From contig CACVBU010000468.1 of NCBI GenBank assembly GCA_902728285.1, positions 62,001 through 126,000 of the forward strand: DNA of 64,000 nucleotides, read 5' to 3'. The notes under the pieces are model-generated. The model was not told where the DNA came from. It did not search any database and saw only the letters and a list, made by a program, of their open reading frames with translations. Shown piece after piece: positions 19,201 through 31,620 of the stretch. The position numbers and the translations under genes were made by a program. This DNA is from Clytia hemisphaerica (taxonomy: Eukaryota > Cnidaria > Hydrozoa > Leptothecata > Clytiidae). The stretch's first letter is position 1, and the number at the start of each line of letters is the position of its first letter.

Positions 19201-20440
19201 AATGTCATTGCTGATTCCTGGCATCTATAATGTTACTATATGATTTTAGAAAAGCTTAAGTGGAGCCTTCCCCTTTAATTCCCCAAAAAATAATTATTTT
19301 CAAATTGAAATTATTCACTTCTCAGTTCCTCTTCGATGCATCAATTAATAAAGTTTTATAGGAAAAACCAGTAAGTCATTTGATTCTTGCTGGGCTGCTC
19401 TTAATTTTTTATGAGTTTTTCAGGCTTAAATGTCAATATTAATAAAAATGAAACCTTTACTTCTCAGTAATTTCTGAAATCTAAGGCTCAGCAACGATGT
19501 AAAAATAATAGATAACCAACTACCTTTAGAAGGCACTTCTCCCAAGAGAACAATCATTGTTTTCCTATTGAAATGAGCACTCTATTAAAAAGCTCTGTGT
19601 GCAGTGCGTGTTATGCTTTTAGCTAGATTTTGACAGACTTTTTGACACCCACTGAATTGATAGAAAATTTGAATTGTTATTTACTGCAAATTTTGGAATT
19701 TTTTTCAAAAGATAAAGGTACCAATCTTTAGACAAATTGACTACGGATCGGCCTGATACCACCTAATCTTCATCTGGATAAATAAACGCTCATAAAATGC
19801 TGTTATCTGAAAAATATATGTGTGATTTGAAATGCGATATCTCACGTATGAAAAGTGCATGAAGGTTGCATGATACAAAATAAACGGATGAATGTTTATG
19901 GAACAATAATATTTAATTAAAAAATTCCTTCTGTGAGGCTGCCTATAGGAAAATACACTTTTTCTAACCCAAGTTTTGGAAAAATATACATCACGTGATC
20001 GATTCTGTCCAATAGAAGGTTGCAAATGAAGCAAGTTTTTATTTAATTGCACTTTTTACAATGCAAAATGTCATTAATATTTTTACAACCGTAACACGGA
20101 TGTTTCTTGAGAATCAAGGCAAGTTGGTTATCTATCATTTTTACATCGTTGGGCTCAGATTCTTCTTAATTTGTTCTTAGGTTTTGGCCAAATTTCAGCC
20201 TCGTATTCTTATGAAATTGTTCTTATAAAAAACGTGTAAGACAAGGCACGGATGTCACTCTAAGAAGACTGTAAATCTCTCCCTTGACACATTTGTTAGC
20301 ATTTGAAAGAATTTTGTCTCAGATGAGAGGTCACTTTTAACAAAAATTACTGTAGGACTAAGATCATTCCTTTTGAACGCAAATTCAACTCTATGTGTTC
20401 GTTTTGCTGCGGTGGCACCTTAATGAAAGTTATGGCTAGT
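19201..20440. repeat. Non-coding DNA with a long-range inverted repeat
   Basis: No gene was seen. Sequence around 19485-19522 (ACGATGTAAAAATAATAG) is inverted at about 20123-20163, suggesting a palindromic element of about 680 bp. A TTCTTATAAAAAACGTGTA right end like that of the 297-545 MITE lies at 20219-20238. Confidence 0.45.
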
Positions 20441-20450
20441 TTATAATGCT

Positions 20451-20591
20451 GAGGTTAAGCCTACAAGGTTAATCACGACGACGGACGAAAAATGTAATAG
20501 GCTAGTGAAAATACGAAATTTGATTGGTTGAAACTCTCTTGCCTGTTAAATTTTCGTTTGTCGTCGTGATTTTACCGATTTACTTAACCTC
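20451..20591. mobile_element. Short MITE with GAGGTTAAG/CTTAACCTC ends
   Basis: Inverted arms contain GAGGTTAAG and AATCACGACGACGGACGAAAA (left) against TTTTCGTTTGTCGTCGTGATT and CTTAACCTC (right). Total about 141 bp, no ORF. No target duplication was resolved. Confidence 0.6.
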
Positions 20592-21300
20592 ACTAATGAC
20601 TATGATTTAACCATGATTTTACTTAGACAAAAATAGGAACTGGGTATGTGCGACGTGGACTTTCTTGATGAAGCATCCATCCATCAACCTTCCAAAGTCT
20701 CTCAAAGTTGAGAGTTGTCAAAATATTTTTTGCTACCTTTTACCTTCTCCTTTCTTTCACTTTTTGACCAGTTTTTTCTCTCCAAGAAACGGTTTGACAG
20801 ACTCGCATTTTTTGGCTTTGCTTGATGTGGTAGCAATTTCATGCCACTAGATCCAGTCCCTTTTTGGAGAAAATCAGAAAAAAACCATAGCTAATAGCCC
20901 ATTTTTTCAAATTTTGGAGGTATTTTCATGTTTCTATAAGGTTATCATAGTTTCATAAACTTTGCTGGGATTTTGGAATATATAGTATATACACCTTTCC
21001 CGATTTTATTTCGACTTTTTGAAAACACTACCTTATCGGAGAAAAAAATGTCGGAGTTTTATTTAGTCGGGGAAGAATTTCGTCACCCCCTCAAAATTTT
21101 CGTCACTTTCCCCCGACATTCTTCAATCATGGACAAAAGGTTTGTAGACTTCTGCAATATTAATTTTTGAAAATTTTTCGGACCCCCCCCCCGTTCTTAT
21201 TAGGACCCCTCCGTTTATTAATTTTCTAGTTTTTTGTTTTTGAGTTGAAGTGTAAATCAGGCTTAATCCATTTCGAACGTTCGAATTTAGAAGTAGGTAA
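20592..21300. other. Non-coding; fragment of the C-run TA-MITE family
   Basis: No coding sequence was recognised. The C-run block at 21180-21225 (TTATTAGGACCCCTCCG) resembles the interior of the element at 32872-33187. Confidence 0.4.
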
Positions 21301-21305
21301 AAGGA

Positions 21306-21846
21306 AACTTCTAAATATTTTCAGACATACGGGCAGCCCTACGTTTACTGGAAAACTCATCTACCAAAGGTGTTCTAAGACTAAATGAAAACATAAAGAA
21401 CATTTTGCCCAACCTTCGCCCTGAAAGTGTCGTACCACAGCCATAAGCACTAATAAATGAGCCCATCATTCCGATAGACCCCATAGTATATGAACAAATT
21501 GACAGCTCTTCCACCCTGTCTGCTGCTCTAAAGACAAACGGTGCAGCAGGTCCATCAGGAATGGATGCAAATGGGTGGCGAAGGATTCTCGCCTCGAGAA
21601 ACTATGGGAAAAATCCCTTAGATAAAGACCCTGGCGTTCGTCCGATAGGGATAGGGGAAGTCATTCGTCGCATTTTTGGGAAAGCTCTGATCTCAATAGT
21701 GAAAGAGGACATTATGAAAGCTGCAGGCTCTCTACAGGTATGCGCTGGTCAACAGGCTGGATGTGAAGCATCAGTTCATGCGATGAGCTCTATCTTTCTT
21801 GAGGAAGGGTCTGATCAAGGAATTCGAAATAAGAAGGAACTCGGTT
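21306..21846 (+). pseudogene. Second R2-like LINE fragment (pre-RT and RT start)
   Basis: Decayed GVLRLNENIKNILPNLRPES block with an in-frame TAA after VVPQP, then GAAGPSGMDANGWRRILAS and LDKDPGVRPIGIGEVIRRI, QVCAGQQAGCEASVHAM. Between RNYGKN and PLDKD a stretch of about 40-50 residues is missing in frame. This fragment covers the RT part absent from the 4724-12926 copy. Confidence 0.75.
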
Positions 21847-22004
21847 GAATTACATATGCGTGCTTATAGAATTAATTTATGCAATAATTTTTCGGGAAAA
21901 AAAACAGCAAAGATGGTAGCAAAAACATAAACAAATACTAGCAAAATCTAAAAAACTCGAAACAAGCTGCACAGTCACAGTACAGCAGTACAGTATAATG
22001 AAAG

Positions 22005-23345
22005 ATGGCTGAAGCTTTAACAGTTCAAGACTTGGCACAATGGGAAGAGGAATTTGTGCAAGAACTTCTTGATGAAACTCTTTTAGATACAGAAATAACC
22101 TTTGTCAACGACATTGAGATCAAAGATATTATTCAAAATTTCTTAGAATTTGAGCAGGAACTTTTTCTGATCACTCATCATGATGATGATACTACTGTTG
22201 GAATAACGTTTGTCAGTGACGATGAAGTTCCTGATATTATTCACAATTTCAAGGACAAAATCGAGGAGTGGGAAGCAGAAATTGAGGATGAACTCTTGCT
22301 GAAAACACCGTCTAAGTTTGAAACTTTTGAGGATGTTAAAATAACTCTTATCAATAATGATGGCGTTGCTGAAATTGTTAAAAAGGTTGAGCCTATCATT
22401 TTGAATGTAGCACCAAACCCTTCGTCTGTGTCAGCAAAGGCTAATGGAGATACAGCAGGAAAAACTGATGTTACTAAACTCGCTCCAGCTGAAAAAAAAA
22501 GCCAATCGAACCCTACAGCAGAGCTATAAAGTAGAGCAGCCAAAGATAAAACTTACAAGAACTGTAGACGAACTTAATGCACAGGAGATTATCCTAAATG
22601 CTGTTGAAAAGCTTCAAACAGACCAAATATACACAACTATTTGTTGCAGCGAGATACAAGAAATAAGAAGAAAGGAGCTCATTACTTTGAAAGCAGCTGT
22701 TAATGAAATGAATGCTTCAAATCTTGTAGAAGAGCTCTACAAAGTACTCTTCTTCTCAATGTGAAACATGCACGCTATTTTCTGAAGGAAAAAAGAGAAT
22801 TTGGAAGAGTTTGTACAAATCACTAGCAGATGATAAAAGTCCACTCATTTTATCTTGGAGAGCAATTTTGGACAAAGTATCCTTCCTCAGTAGAGATTTA
22901 GTTCGTCAAAAACTCACATTTTATATGATCGAGATTCTTATTCAAAAGAACATCACACCTGTCACTGAAGAAAATGTTGATATTGAAAAGCTACCTGAAA
23001 GAGAGCAAAACGTGGTACGCTATGTTGCAGGATACATTCCTTATGTTCTTGAAAAGCACTTTAAGAAATACTGTCACAATAATGAAAAGTTCAATCATAT
23101 TTTAGAGCTGATTTCACTTTTCCGAAGGAAATATGATACAGATTTTTAGAATTCACTACACAATGGATCGATTGTAGAAACAGAGGAGGGCTCTTTGTTG
23201 TGTCCGACAACGCTTATCTGTTTTTCCGTAGCATGGAATATGCTGTTCGAAAAGTATTCAATGTTAATCTACTGAAAAGATTCTTGCCAACTCAACAGTT
23301 CTTCCTATCTGCCAGACCTTTCTCCTACTTTTTATTTGCAAAATA
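22005..23345 (+). pseudogene. Unknown acidic repeat protein, frameshifted
   Basis: Starts at an ATG in good context (AAGATGG). Residues 13-46, 49-82 and 89-128 are three diverged repeats of the form (W/F)E-x-E...ELL...(E/G/K)IT(F/L)(V/I)N/S-D-x-E-x-x-(D/E)I. The frame shifts at an A9 run (22491-22499) into KVEQPKIKLTRTVDELN, again near 22755 into SSSQCETCTLFSEGKKR, and near 23146 where one T seems missing. The C-terminal part has VVRYVAGYIPYVLEKHF and then NRGGLFVVSDNAYLFFRS..EYAVRKVFN. I recall similar C-termini in uncharacterised cnidarian proteins, probably transposon-linked, but cannot give a function. It converges on the P-like transposase. Confidence 0.5.
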
Positions 23346-24295
23346 ACCTTAATCTGACAAGCCACGATTTCAGAGAATGAATTAATGTTAAGACTATCCC
23401 GAAATATCCCAATTATCTTAAACATAAATTAAACAGTAAGAATTTGAGGCTCAAAGTACTGAAAACTAGTTGTAATAAAAAAGGTGAACGATCTTGAATA
23501 TTGTACGATTTATTAGACTTACAAACAAACAAAGAACTGACACTCTTCTGCAGCTGAAGGGACTCCCATTGTTAATTTTCTTGTCAAAAATCACCCATTT
23601 CCATTTATTAACGCCCGTCCCTATGGTTTAGCAATTTTACTCAAAATACCAACCACTACTGTAGCACTCTCCCCTTATTTCGTTCAAAATATTGGACAAA
23701 TTAGGACGAAAATAGGCTAGAAATTAGAACATTTAGTACAAATTTTCCGTGACATGTGTGTTTTAAATTTGTCTATAGTCTATATAGAAACAAAAAGTGC
23801 AATTTCAAGCACTAGCAAATGAATTCGGAAAGAAATTCAAGGAAAATTGCTGAAATTTAGAAAAAATAGGAAATTTTTTGCAAATTTCTCCAAAATTAGT
23901 ACGCCTGAGAGCCCTGTTAAAAGTATCTTGAACTGAGATTGAATCGTGAAATTGAAAATTTTAATCCAATTGGGCTCTTCAAGAAAAAAATTGTATATGG
24001 GGGTGGAGGATAATAACAATTTTCAGTGATTTACCCCCCAGACAAAGTGACTTTTGACCTAAAATGCAGGCCCTCCCACAGTTAGCTGCCTAAGAGTAAA
24101 AGCCCACACTCTCAAAAGCAATGTAAATTTTGACCATTATAAGTTTAATAAGGCCTTTCTTTTGGGAATATTACCATACAATAAGGCAACAAAAATAGTT
24201 TTATCAACAGAAGTTTAAAAAATGTAAAACCAACAAGCAGTATGTAACTTTACAACGTAAGACTAAATAAATATAATGTCTTTCTTATTAACATA
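23346..24295. other. Non-coding between two convergent genes
   Basis: AT-rich and without a supported exon. It would contain the 3' ends of the 22005 gene and the 24296-28518 transposase. Confidence 0.4.
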
Positions 24296-27200
24296 TCACA
24301 TTTTCTCTTTGTGCTTTCGCTTTTGTCTTTTTCTTCTTTTCAGGGAAATAGAGTTTTTTTCCATAAATCCAACTTGATTCTTAGCTTCAACTTTGGTATT
24401 TCCTTTCAAACTAACAACGTTTCTTGATTTTATTGATGCAAGAGCTTGCTCGTTATACAAAACTCGAAACATATTAGGATTCGTGCTACCACCACATCTA
24501 CGACGTTGAGCGGAAAAGTGTTGTTCGATAGGATCCTGGGAGAACTTTCCTGTTAAAACGTAGAATCCTTTGTAAGTCCTTAGGAGAGTTTGAAGCAGAT
24601 CAACCATTGAATTGACTAAAAAAGAAGAAATTCGAAGAATATAATTTGACAAATATAATTTAAAATATTTCGACCTAGATTTTGGCAAATTCTTAAGAAT
24701 ACTTTCACAGTATTTCTAGCCCAACTTTCTATCTCTTCCTTCGAGATTATCTCTTCTGATAGGCAGCTACAAAATATGTATAATTCAAGAAAAGATACCT
24801 TAAGGAAACTTATTTTGGCCGGAACTTATTTTGGCGAATAGTGAAATTTTTAAATTTGGCCAAAATTAGTTCCCGCCAAATAAGTTCCTTGGTAACAGCT
24901 AAGATTACCAAGTTATTTGCCAAATATATCGAAGTGATTTATGTACATAATATTTTTTTTTCTTTGAATTTTTGCCATTCCAAAAATAAATTTAAAGAAA
25001 AACAACAATGTTTTTAATATTATTACCTGTTATCCTGAGACCTTCAATTGTTTGTGAGCTCAGGCAAAGACGATTTTGTTCCTTTTTCGATAGCTCAGGT
25101 ATTGCCAGTGATTTTTTCAGCCAACGATTGATGTATCCTTCTAAGAAAGTGTCTTTCAACCACTGAAAAGAAAGAATGAATTGCAATTGAGCACTGCGAG
25201 ACAGCTTCACATTAATTAGTTACTTCAAAATTCCTTTTTCTTGCTTTGGTTTTATTCATGCTTTTGACCTGCAAAAAAAGAATTTACTTCGCTGTATTTT
25301 TTAACTCAAAATTTTTAAACAACAAAGAATTTCAGAAGTTCAAGAGCATAATAAACGTATAAAATACCCCGAATCTTGAATCATTTTCACTGTAGTAGGC
25401 TTTCTTGCTTTCCTTTCGTTCGTTTCTTCCTTGGTCTTTATACTGCACATTGAGACAATCGAAAAATTTGTCGAAATTCCTGCAAAAGGTTTCGGTTCCT
25501 TTTGTATCAGTCCTTTTTTGCATTTTCAACGCATCTGCAACAGTACTGCTGAGGACCTATAACAAGTATTAAAAAATTTTGAAATGTTTCAAAAAAATGT
25601 ACTCTTGTTTTAAAGATAAAAAAACAGGGGGTAAAGCAAAAACTCAAGGCATGTCATTTGCAAATTGCATATGCTTAAATTTTTGCAGGAATTAATCCTG
25701 GATACGCTGGATAAGCATTATGCTTATAAAAAAGCTTGTAATGCTAGTTGAAAATCTGATTGGCTGATTTGACTTGGTGAAAGAAATCACCAAGAAAACA
25801 GTTGATACATGCTGATATTGATTATGATGTTTTGGATTGCCATCCTCTGGAAAACAGATTGGGAACTATCTTTGCCTTCCCCTAGACACTGTCTTTGTGG
25901 GTCAATAATTTTTGCAATTTGTTTACCTGAGCCGCAAGATTCACTTTCATTCTTGTCCTAGAGGTAAGGTTAATATGCTCGCTTCTCAGCTTTGTACAAT
26001 ACAATCCAGGTGTCTTGAGGTTCTGGTCACCTTGTTTCAACGAGACAATGTGATTCCAACTGATTTGCTGCTTGTCGAGCTAAGAAATAAAGAAAGAACC
26101 TTGTTATTAAAAAGTTTACATTGGCTTGATTTTGAAATGTAAGATTTTCCACTAAATTCTATTAGACTCATCATGATATCACGATCCATAACATGTAATT
26201 ATAGAGATATAATCATTCAGTGTATAATGTATGGCCCATCCAGATTGCTCTATGACTTATTTTTATGTGCCATTGAGGCCCTTTAATAATAAATTGATAA
26301 GGAAAAAAATGAAGCTATAATTACTTTAGGTGAACAAACAAACTTTTCAAAAACAAAAACATAAATGGCATTTTTAGCTCTGAAATTATATCAGACTATT
26401 AATTAGTTTCAATCTTAATTCTATAAGTTTCTGCTGGCAAAAGTACTTGTACACCTAAAGTATTCAACGTAAAATAAGAATGTGTACTAGTAGATTCTTT
26501 GTATTACAGTGACCATGGGAGTTTTCAAGATTGTTTCTCGTTGTCTTGATTAAGTGGGGAACATCACAAATGAAATATAGTATTCTTTCTCCACAGCAAA
26601 GATTCTTTGCAAAATAAGGTAGTGCTGATGGCGAGGTACGATGGAGCTTATAGAAGGATCGGTTTGCTGAGGCACCATCAGAAACTAGGCATCTGACTAT
26701 AAAACCAATTGACTCAAGAACTGATACAGCCTCCCAAGCGACCGGAAATATGTCTTCAGCCTTCAGATCTTTAGCAGCAAAACAGCCCATACAGAATTGA
26801 AAATCAGTGTAGATGCCTCTTACCAAGAAGGCTAATGAATGAGTCGCAAGTTCCCTTTCTTCAGATTCATTACTGTCACTTTGTTCTGCTTTAAACTGTT
26901 TTTCCAAGAACTCAAATTCTGAATTGATAGCACCTAGCTCAACAAATCCAATCAGCTTTCCAGTCGATTTGCTATATACTAGCTCTGAATGAATTTTCAT
27001 CTCGTCAAACAGTAACGCTACGTTTCTTTGACCTTCATGAAGGTTTTCTATACCAGCCTCTTCATACAGCTTTCGGATTGTATCCGGGTTAAAACCAGTC
27101 TCTGGTTTGGTGTAAATGCTATAGTCCAGGACTGTGGTCTTGTGAGGAAGCCTTAAAAAGCCAGAGTTTTTAATGAACTCATAAGCTGCCGGGGATGTGT

Positions 27201-28518
27201 GGTATAATCCAAGACACCACCTTATCATAATGGGATGCCACCGCATCTGTTTGGCAGTTTTGCACTTACTCTGTTTGAGCTGTTCATTAAAAAGCAGATT
27301 AATGGAAGAGCCCTCAGGAAAGTCTTTTAGTGCTTTACTCTCTAACTCAACCATGGATTTTCCAAGTGTGTTATTGAGATTTTCCTCTGCTTTAACTCCA
27401 TACTGCTCAATAAGAGACTCAATACGCTTTTTAAGCATAGCATTTTCAGATGACAAAGTATGAACTTCCTTTCTCCTGGATTCTAGTTTAGATAATTTTT
27501 CACTGTCACTTAGATATCTATTGTTGATGCGTGAACAGGCTAGATCAGGTTCTGTCTCTGGGGACATTATCCTCTTCTGCATACTGTGAAGTGTATAACG
27601 ATATCTTGTACATTCATTACATCTCTTTCCATCTGTAACAATTGCACACTTCATATGTCGGATTGTGCTTGATAAACCAAGACTTTTGGAAATAACATCA
27701 ATTGATTCTTGTGCAACGATACAATTTTTTTTGATCACGGAATATAGCAAGATTATCCTTCCTTCTTACCAAACAGAGCTTTAAAAAATCAGGGCTGCCA
27801 GGACAGAATTTCAAGTTTGAACATTTGTCCAGAAGTTGAAATGCAAAATCAGTAGTTAAGGAGGTTTCAATAGATGAAAATAAAATGTGAGACGTGACAT
27901 CAACATTGCCAACTAATAGTTTCCAAGTGCGGAATGTATGCTCAATATTTAAAGTAACTAAGTTCTCCAATTCCATTACATCTTTCTGTTTGTAAAACAA
28001 AACAAATGACATGAATGAATCAGTAGGAATGTATGCAAAACCAAGTTCCTGCGAATGTTTAATGATTGCCTCTTGATTGAATTTTGAAGCTTGAACACTG
28101 CAGTTATGTTCAATTTGAGATTCATTGAAATTGTTGTTATTATCAGGTCTAACTGTAGAATTTGTACTAATATTGTGTTTGTTAGACCATGACTTCAATG
28201 GTCTACCGGCTCTTTTACCTTTAGAACCGGAAAATTTATCACACAATGCACAGTTATGTTCATGCTCTTTGAAAGTTACAAAGTTCAATTGAGGATAATA
28301 CACAGCAGTAGATGTTTTATTAACTTTAGATAACACTTTCCTGCAACGCTCACATACACGATTTGGGTGGATATTTTCTTTATCCTCGTCAACATTAATA
28401 TCAAAGTATTTCAATAAAATATCTTTGTAGTAAACAGCTTTTTTACATTCTCTGCTTTTGTCCAATTTTCGAGAACAGATGCGTCAAAGTCCTTGCAAGA
28501 TTTTTGAGTGTGAGGCAT
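24296..28518 (-). CDS. P-element-like transposase, five exons
   Basis: Minus-strand model: exon 1 about 28518-26488, exon 2 26079-25927, exon 3 25556-25368, exon 4 25162-25027, exon 5 24616-24296; all introns are GT/AG and phases match (0,0,0,1). The N-terminus has paired cysteines (VCERCRKVL, HNCALCDKF) and a GKRAGRP basic hook. Then come a coiled coil, and an RNase H-like transposase core with LLFDEMKIHSELVYSK, RCLVSDGASANRSF and FICDVPHLIKTTRN. Exons 3-5 carry FDKFFDCLNVQ, SSQTIEGLRIT and the C-terminal GKFSQDPIEQHFSAQRRRCGG, typical of P/THAP9-like transposases. About 940 codons. Defects: a shift at an A8 run (about 27724-27731) and probably one near 28440. Otherwise open, so it is recently active or affected by sequencing error. 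No terminal repeats were found. Confidence 0.8.
24798..24893. mobile_element. Small palindromic repeat in transposase intron 4
   Basis: TTAAGGAAACTTATTTTGGC on the left is inverted as GCCAAATAAGTTCCTTGG on the right. The theme 'TTTGGCGGGAA' recurs at 51535-51660. Confidence 0.5.
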
Positions 28519-28660
28519 AATCCATTTCTCTGGTGAAATTTTGGTGAAATTATAGTCTTGACAGGGTTTAACAGTTCATACTCAGTACCAAATCATCAAC
28601 AAATAACAAATAACAAGTTATGAAACAACAACACTACAGGAAGGATAACAGTATCCCATA

Positions 28661-28893
28661 TCGTCCCTCACATGACTAAAGGTTCAATCTCAAAATAAGT
28701 GTCTTGGAAAATTGGAAATCTTGCAATCCTGTTCTGCCTTTGAGATTGGCCTTTTTGTCATATGAAAACATGGACTATTCCTCTACATGAAAAAAGGGCC
28801 ATCTCAATCTCAAAGATGACCACCACAGTAAAACTCTAAATTTCATAAGCTATTAAAATTTTGAGATTAAACCTTAAGTCATGTGAGGGACGA
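28661..28893. mobile_element. TA-flanked MITE next to the transposase
   Basis: Arms TCGTCCCTCACATGACT ... AATCTCAAAAT (28661-28697) and their inverse (28857-28893) are flanked by TA (28659-60, 28894-95), as in Tc1/mariner-derived MITEs. 233 bp, no ORF. Confidence 0.65.
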
Positions 28894-29900
28894 TATGTGC
28901 CCATTTATTTTCTAAATTTGAACTCAGCTCTGTACACTACACTCCTATGTAGAATACTTTGAATTTTTGGCGCTCTACATGGTTTCAAACTAATTAGAAT
29001 TTGTTAGAAGAGCAGGAAAGCATAATTTATTAGGGTTCTTGTGGCTGCAGGGGGTATGAAATTCAATCTAGGGTGCCAAATTTTGAGGATGAGTGCCAAA
29101 CCTGAAACTCTCTGAAAAGATTCTTTAATATTGTTAAAAATCAGGAAAATTAAAATCAATCCTAAAAAAATTCAAAATTACCATAAATTTCACTCTTCTT
29201 TGCAGTAGGTTTCATGGAATCCATATCATACACCCCCATCATATTTTCCAAGATTTCTCGATTGTGCCATTAAAAACAACGATAAAATTATACTTTATAG
29301 CAAGCCTAATTATATGGCTTTATCATCCAATCAAAGAGCAGGGCATAAAATATGTTTTTGGTTTGATTATCATAAAAATTATAGTATGAGTCTATACAAA
29401 TTACAATTTGGCTCTTCGCTGCAGCCGCCATGTTGTTGTTCCTTCTCGTAGACACGCATCTTCAACAAAAGAAAATTATTCTTTTTTCTCGCACGGCCCG
29501 AGAAAATAGAAAAGTGACGTCATTTGCATAATTAACAATTCGACCAAATTCCTTCTTATTTCAAATTCCTTGATCTAACTAAGGTGAAACAATGGTTATA
29601 AGTCTTTGCTAAAACACGCCGAATCGACAGATCGCTAAAATTTATCCGCGTGAAATTTCTGGTTATATCGCATTGATACATTTTATCATAATACTATGAT
29701 TTTATCAATAGAAGGAAGGGTTTCAGTGCAAAGAAATACTAGAAAACGAATTCAATCAATAATGTAATACGAGTATTCGCTAAAGTTTATCCACGCGAAA
29801 TTTTTTGAAATCATGATTCGCCAAAATAAATCCAAAAAAATCAAGATTTTCCTGACTCTCTAATATACGCGAAAATTAGTCTCGCTAAAATTTCTACGAT
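28894..29900. other. Non-coding AT-rich sequence
   Basis: No exon or RNA was recognised. Around 29640-29900 there are scattered relatives of the 'CGCGAAAATT / TTTATCC' repeat family described at 42958. Confidence 0.4.
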
Positions 29901-29904
29901 TAAA

Positions 29905-30425
29905 GTAGTTCTTTGATTTTCTTGTTCTGCTTGGATTCCTTTCGTTCGACGAATGCTTTCTCCATTTCTTCCCTATATGTCGGGCATCCTCTATAGTAGG
30001 TGCTATGATTTCCTTTACAATTCAGACATTTCTTGTTCTTGTCGTTAGCGCAATTCAATCTAATACAATCTTTTTTGTGGCAGCCTGTGCAGACTTTGTC
30101 GTCATAGGTGTTAGGTTTAAAGGTATGGCAGTTTTTACATCGAATATATAGTTTGACAGTGGATCATATTGCTTAACGTATGCGAATTAATGGTTTATGG
30201 GAATTTTTTTATCGGAATGTGATTTGTTTTCGAGGTCGTTGATGGTAAAGACGATGGTGCCGTTGTAAGTTCTTTCTATATGGATTATATCTGTGTTGAG
30301 GGTGTTTACTATGGAATTGGAGATGTCGGTAAGGTCAATTTCTTTTTTAACTTTCATAAGGCAATAAGAGTTGTGGTCGATAAAGTTTTTGGTCAGGGCG
30401 CATTCAGTGTGTTCAATCATCCAGT
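29905..30425 (-). pseudogene. LINE ORF1 remnant with zinc knuckles
   Basis: The upstream frame (30187-30420) encodes an RRM-like stretch (IVNTLNTDIIHIERTYNGT). After a TAA at 30187 and a frameshift, the frame encodes YIRCKNCHTFKP, VCTGCHKKDCIRLNC and KKCLNCKGNHSTYYRGCPTY, a row of CCHC knuckles followed by a Glu/Lys-rich tail. This is the usual gag-like ORF1 of Jockey-type LINEs. No RT is attached. Confidence 0.6.
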
Positions 30426-30544
30426 TCTATTAGGATAAAACTTTAGTCATGTCTTTTCGATAGATTTTTGGTGTAGTGCCACGTTTCAGTTCCCGAGCAT
30501 TTAAGATGAGGACGTTTAAAGAGTAATATTTTTAACCTATGAAG

Positions 30545-30950
30545 AGCGCCTAATAACTACTTGTGGTATAAAAAGGGAATTTCCCAGAAAAGGGAATTTC
30601 CTTAGATTCATTAACTCTCCAGGGATAAGAAAAAGACAAACTGAGATTTCAAAATGAGTAATCAGATCAAAATAATAAAAAAACAATAGAGAGACCATAA
30701 AGATAAGAATGCTACCGGGACACCATTTGAGCGGAACTAAAATACTGAACAACGCGCGCAAAATTATGAGATGTTTGCCCAACTTCCTTATGCGTGAAGC
30801 TATGAATGCCATCATCCTCGGTCGCTTTAGGCTCCCTGCGGTGGCAATTACACTTGTTTGCTCCAAGCCCCAAGTGTCGATAGTTAACGCATTTTTAAAA
30901 CCCATTCAAAGAATTCAAGATACAGCAATAGTTGTTTTTGGCAGCTAACA
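30545..30950 (-). pseudogene. 5' end of an R2-like LINE, inverted copy
   Basis: Nearly the reverse complement of 4738-4990: both carry GGAAATTCCC-rich sequence and, in translation, LIPGEL(I/M)NLRKFPFLGNS. Here an open frame of 122 codons (30905-30537) runs through it. The C2H2 finger downstream is absent. Confidence 0.6.
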
Positions 30951-31097
30951 AGCTTGGTACGATAAATGCGAGTATTTGTCTCGTATTATCATCTAAATTG
31001 AACTTCTCCCAAAAGTTCTGATCAATTTCGCTCAAGAGAACTTCGGCAAGTGTGATGAATAAAGTGCTCAAGTTGAAACCTTTACAGTGTATGTTAA

Positions 31098-31531
31098 CTT
31101 AGGCTGCATGCATCCCCAAATTAGTTTTGATATAGGGGATGCGAATCGGGCTCTAATATCGCTTCCGAGAAAATTACCGAATAGCTATGTATTTTGCAGA
31201 ATTTTGTCGACTTGTATTTTTCAAAAAACTCGATGTGTATTGTTTGAGTTATTTGATGACGTAAATAGAAATCAAATAAAGATTCAAATAAAAAGAACAT
31301 ATGGCTAGAAATCTCTCTTTCTCCTCTATTTCTTTTTGTTTATCGAAATTAATTGAATCAGCAAACAAAACTCTCAAGATAACAAAAGACGACAAACTGT
31401 CAATCAAAGTTCTCTATCATTCAACTCTTTTTTTGGTTAGCAGATTTTTTGCTAAGTTCGGAACGGTTTTGTGAGCCTGATTCGCATCCCCTATATCAAA
31501 ACTTATCAGAGGGGATGTGTGCAGCCTAATG
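31098..31531. mobile_element. TTAA-flanked inverted-repeat element
   Basis: Ends TTAGGCTGCATGCATCCCC (left) and the inverse of TTAGGCTGCACACATCCCC (right) are bordered by TTAA (31094-97 and 31532-35). Just inside, ATATAGGGGATGCGAATC is also inverted. TTAA targets are used by piggyBac and Kolobok; no transposase is present. A relative of the end sequence occurs at 52208. Confidence 0.65.
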
Positions 31532-31620
31532 TTAACTGTAATTTCTTTTACGAACATTATTGCCAATATCCCGGCGATTTCAAGGGTGATATTCATATTA
31601 TTGGTGAGTAAGTGAAACAT

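Noticed and set aside
27724-27731. Programmed frameshift in the P-like transposase
   Set aside because: Both sides belong to one exon in this family as I know it, and no overlap architecture or second product is expected; a homopolymer indel or sequencing error is simpler.
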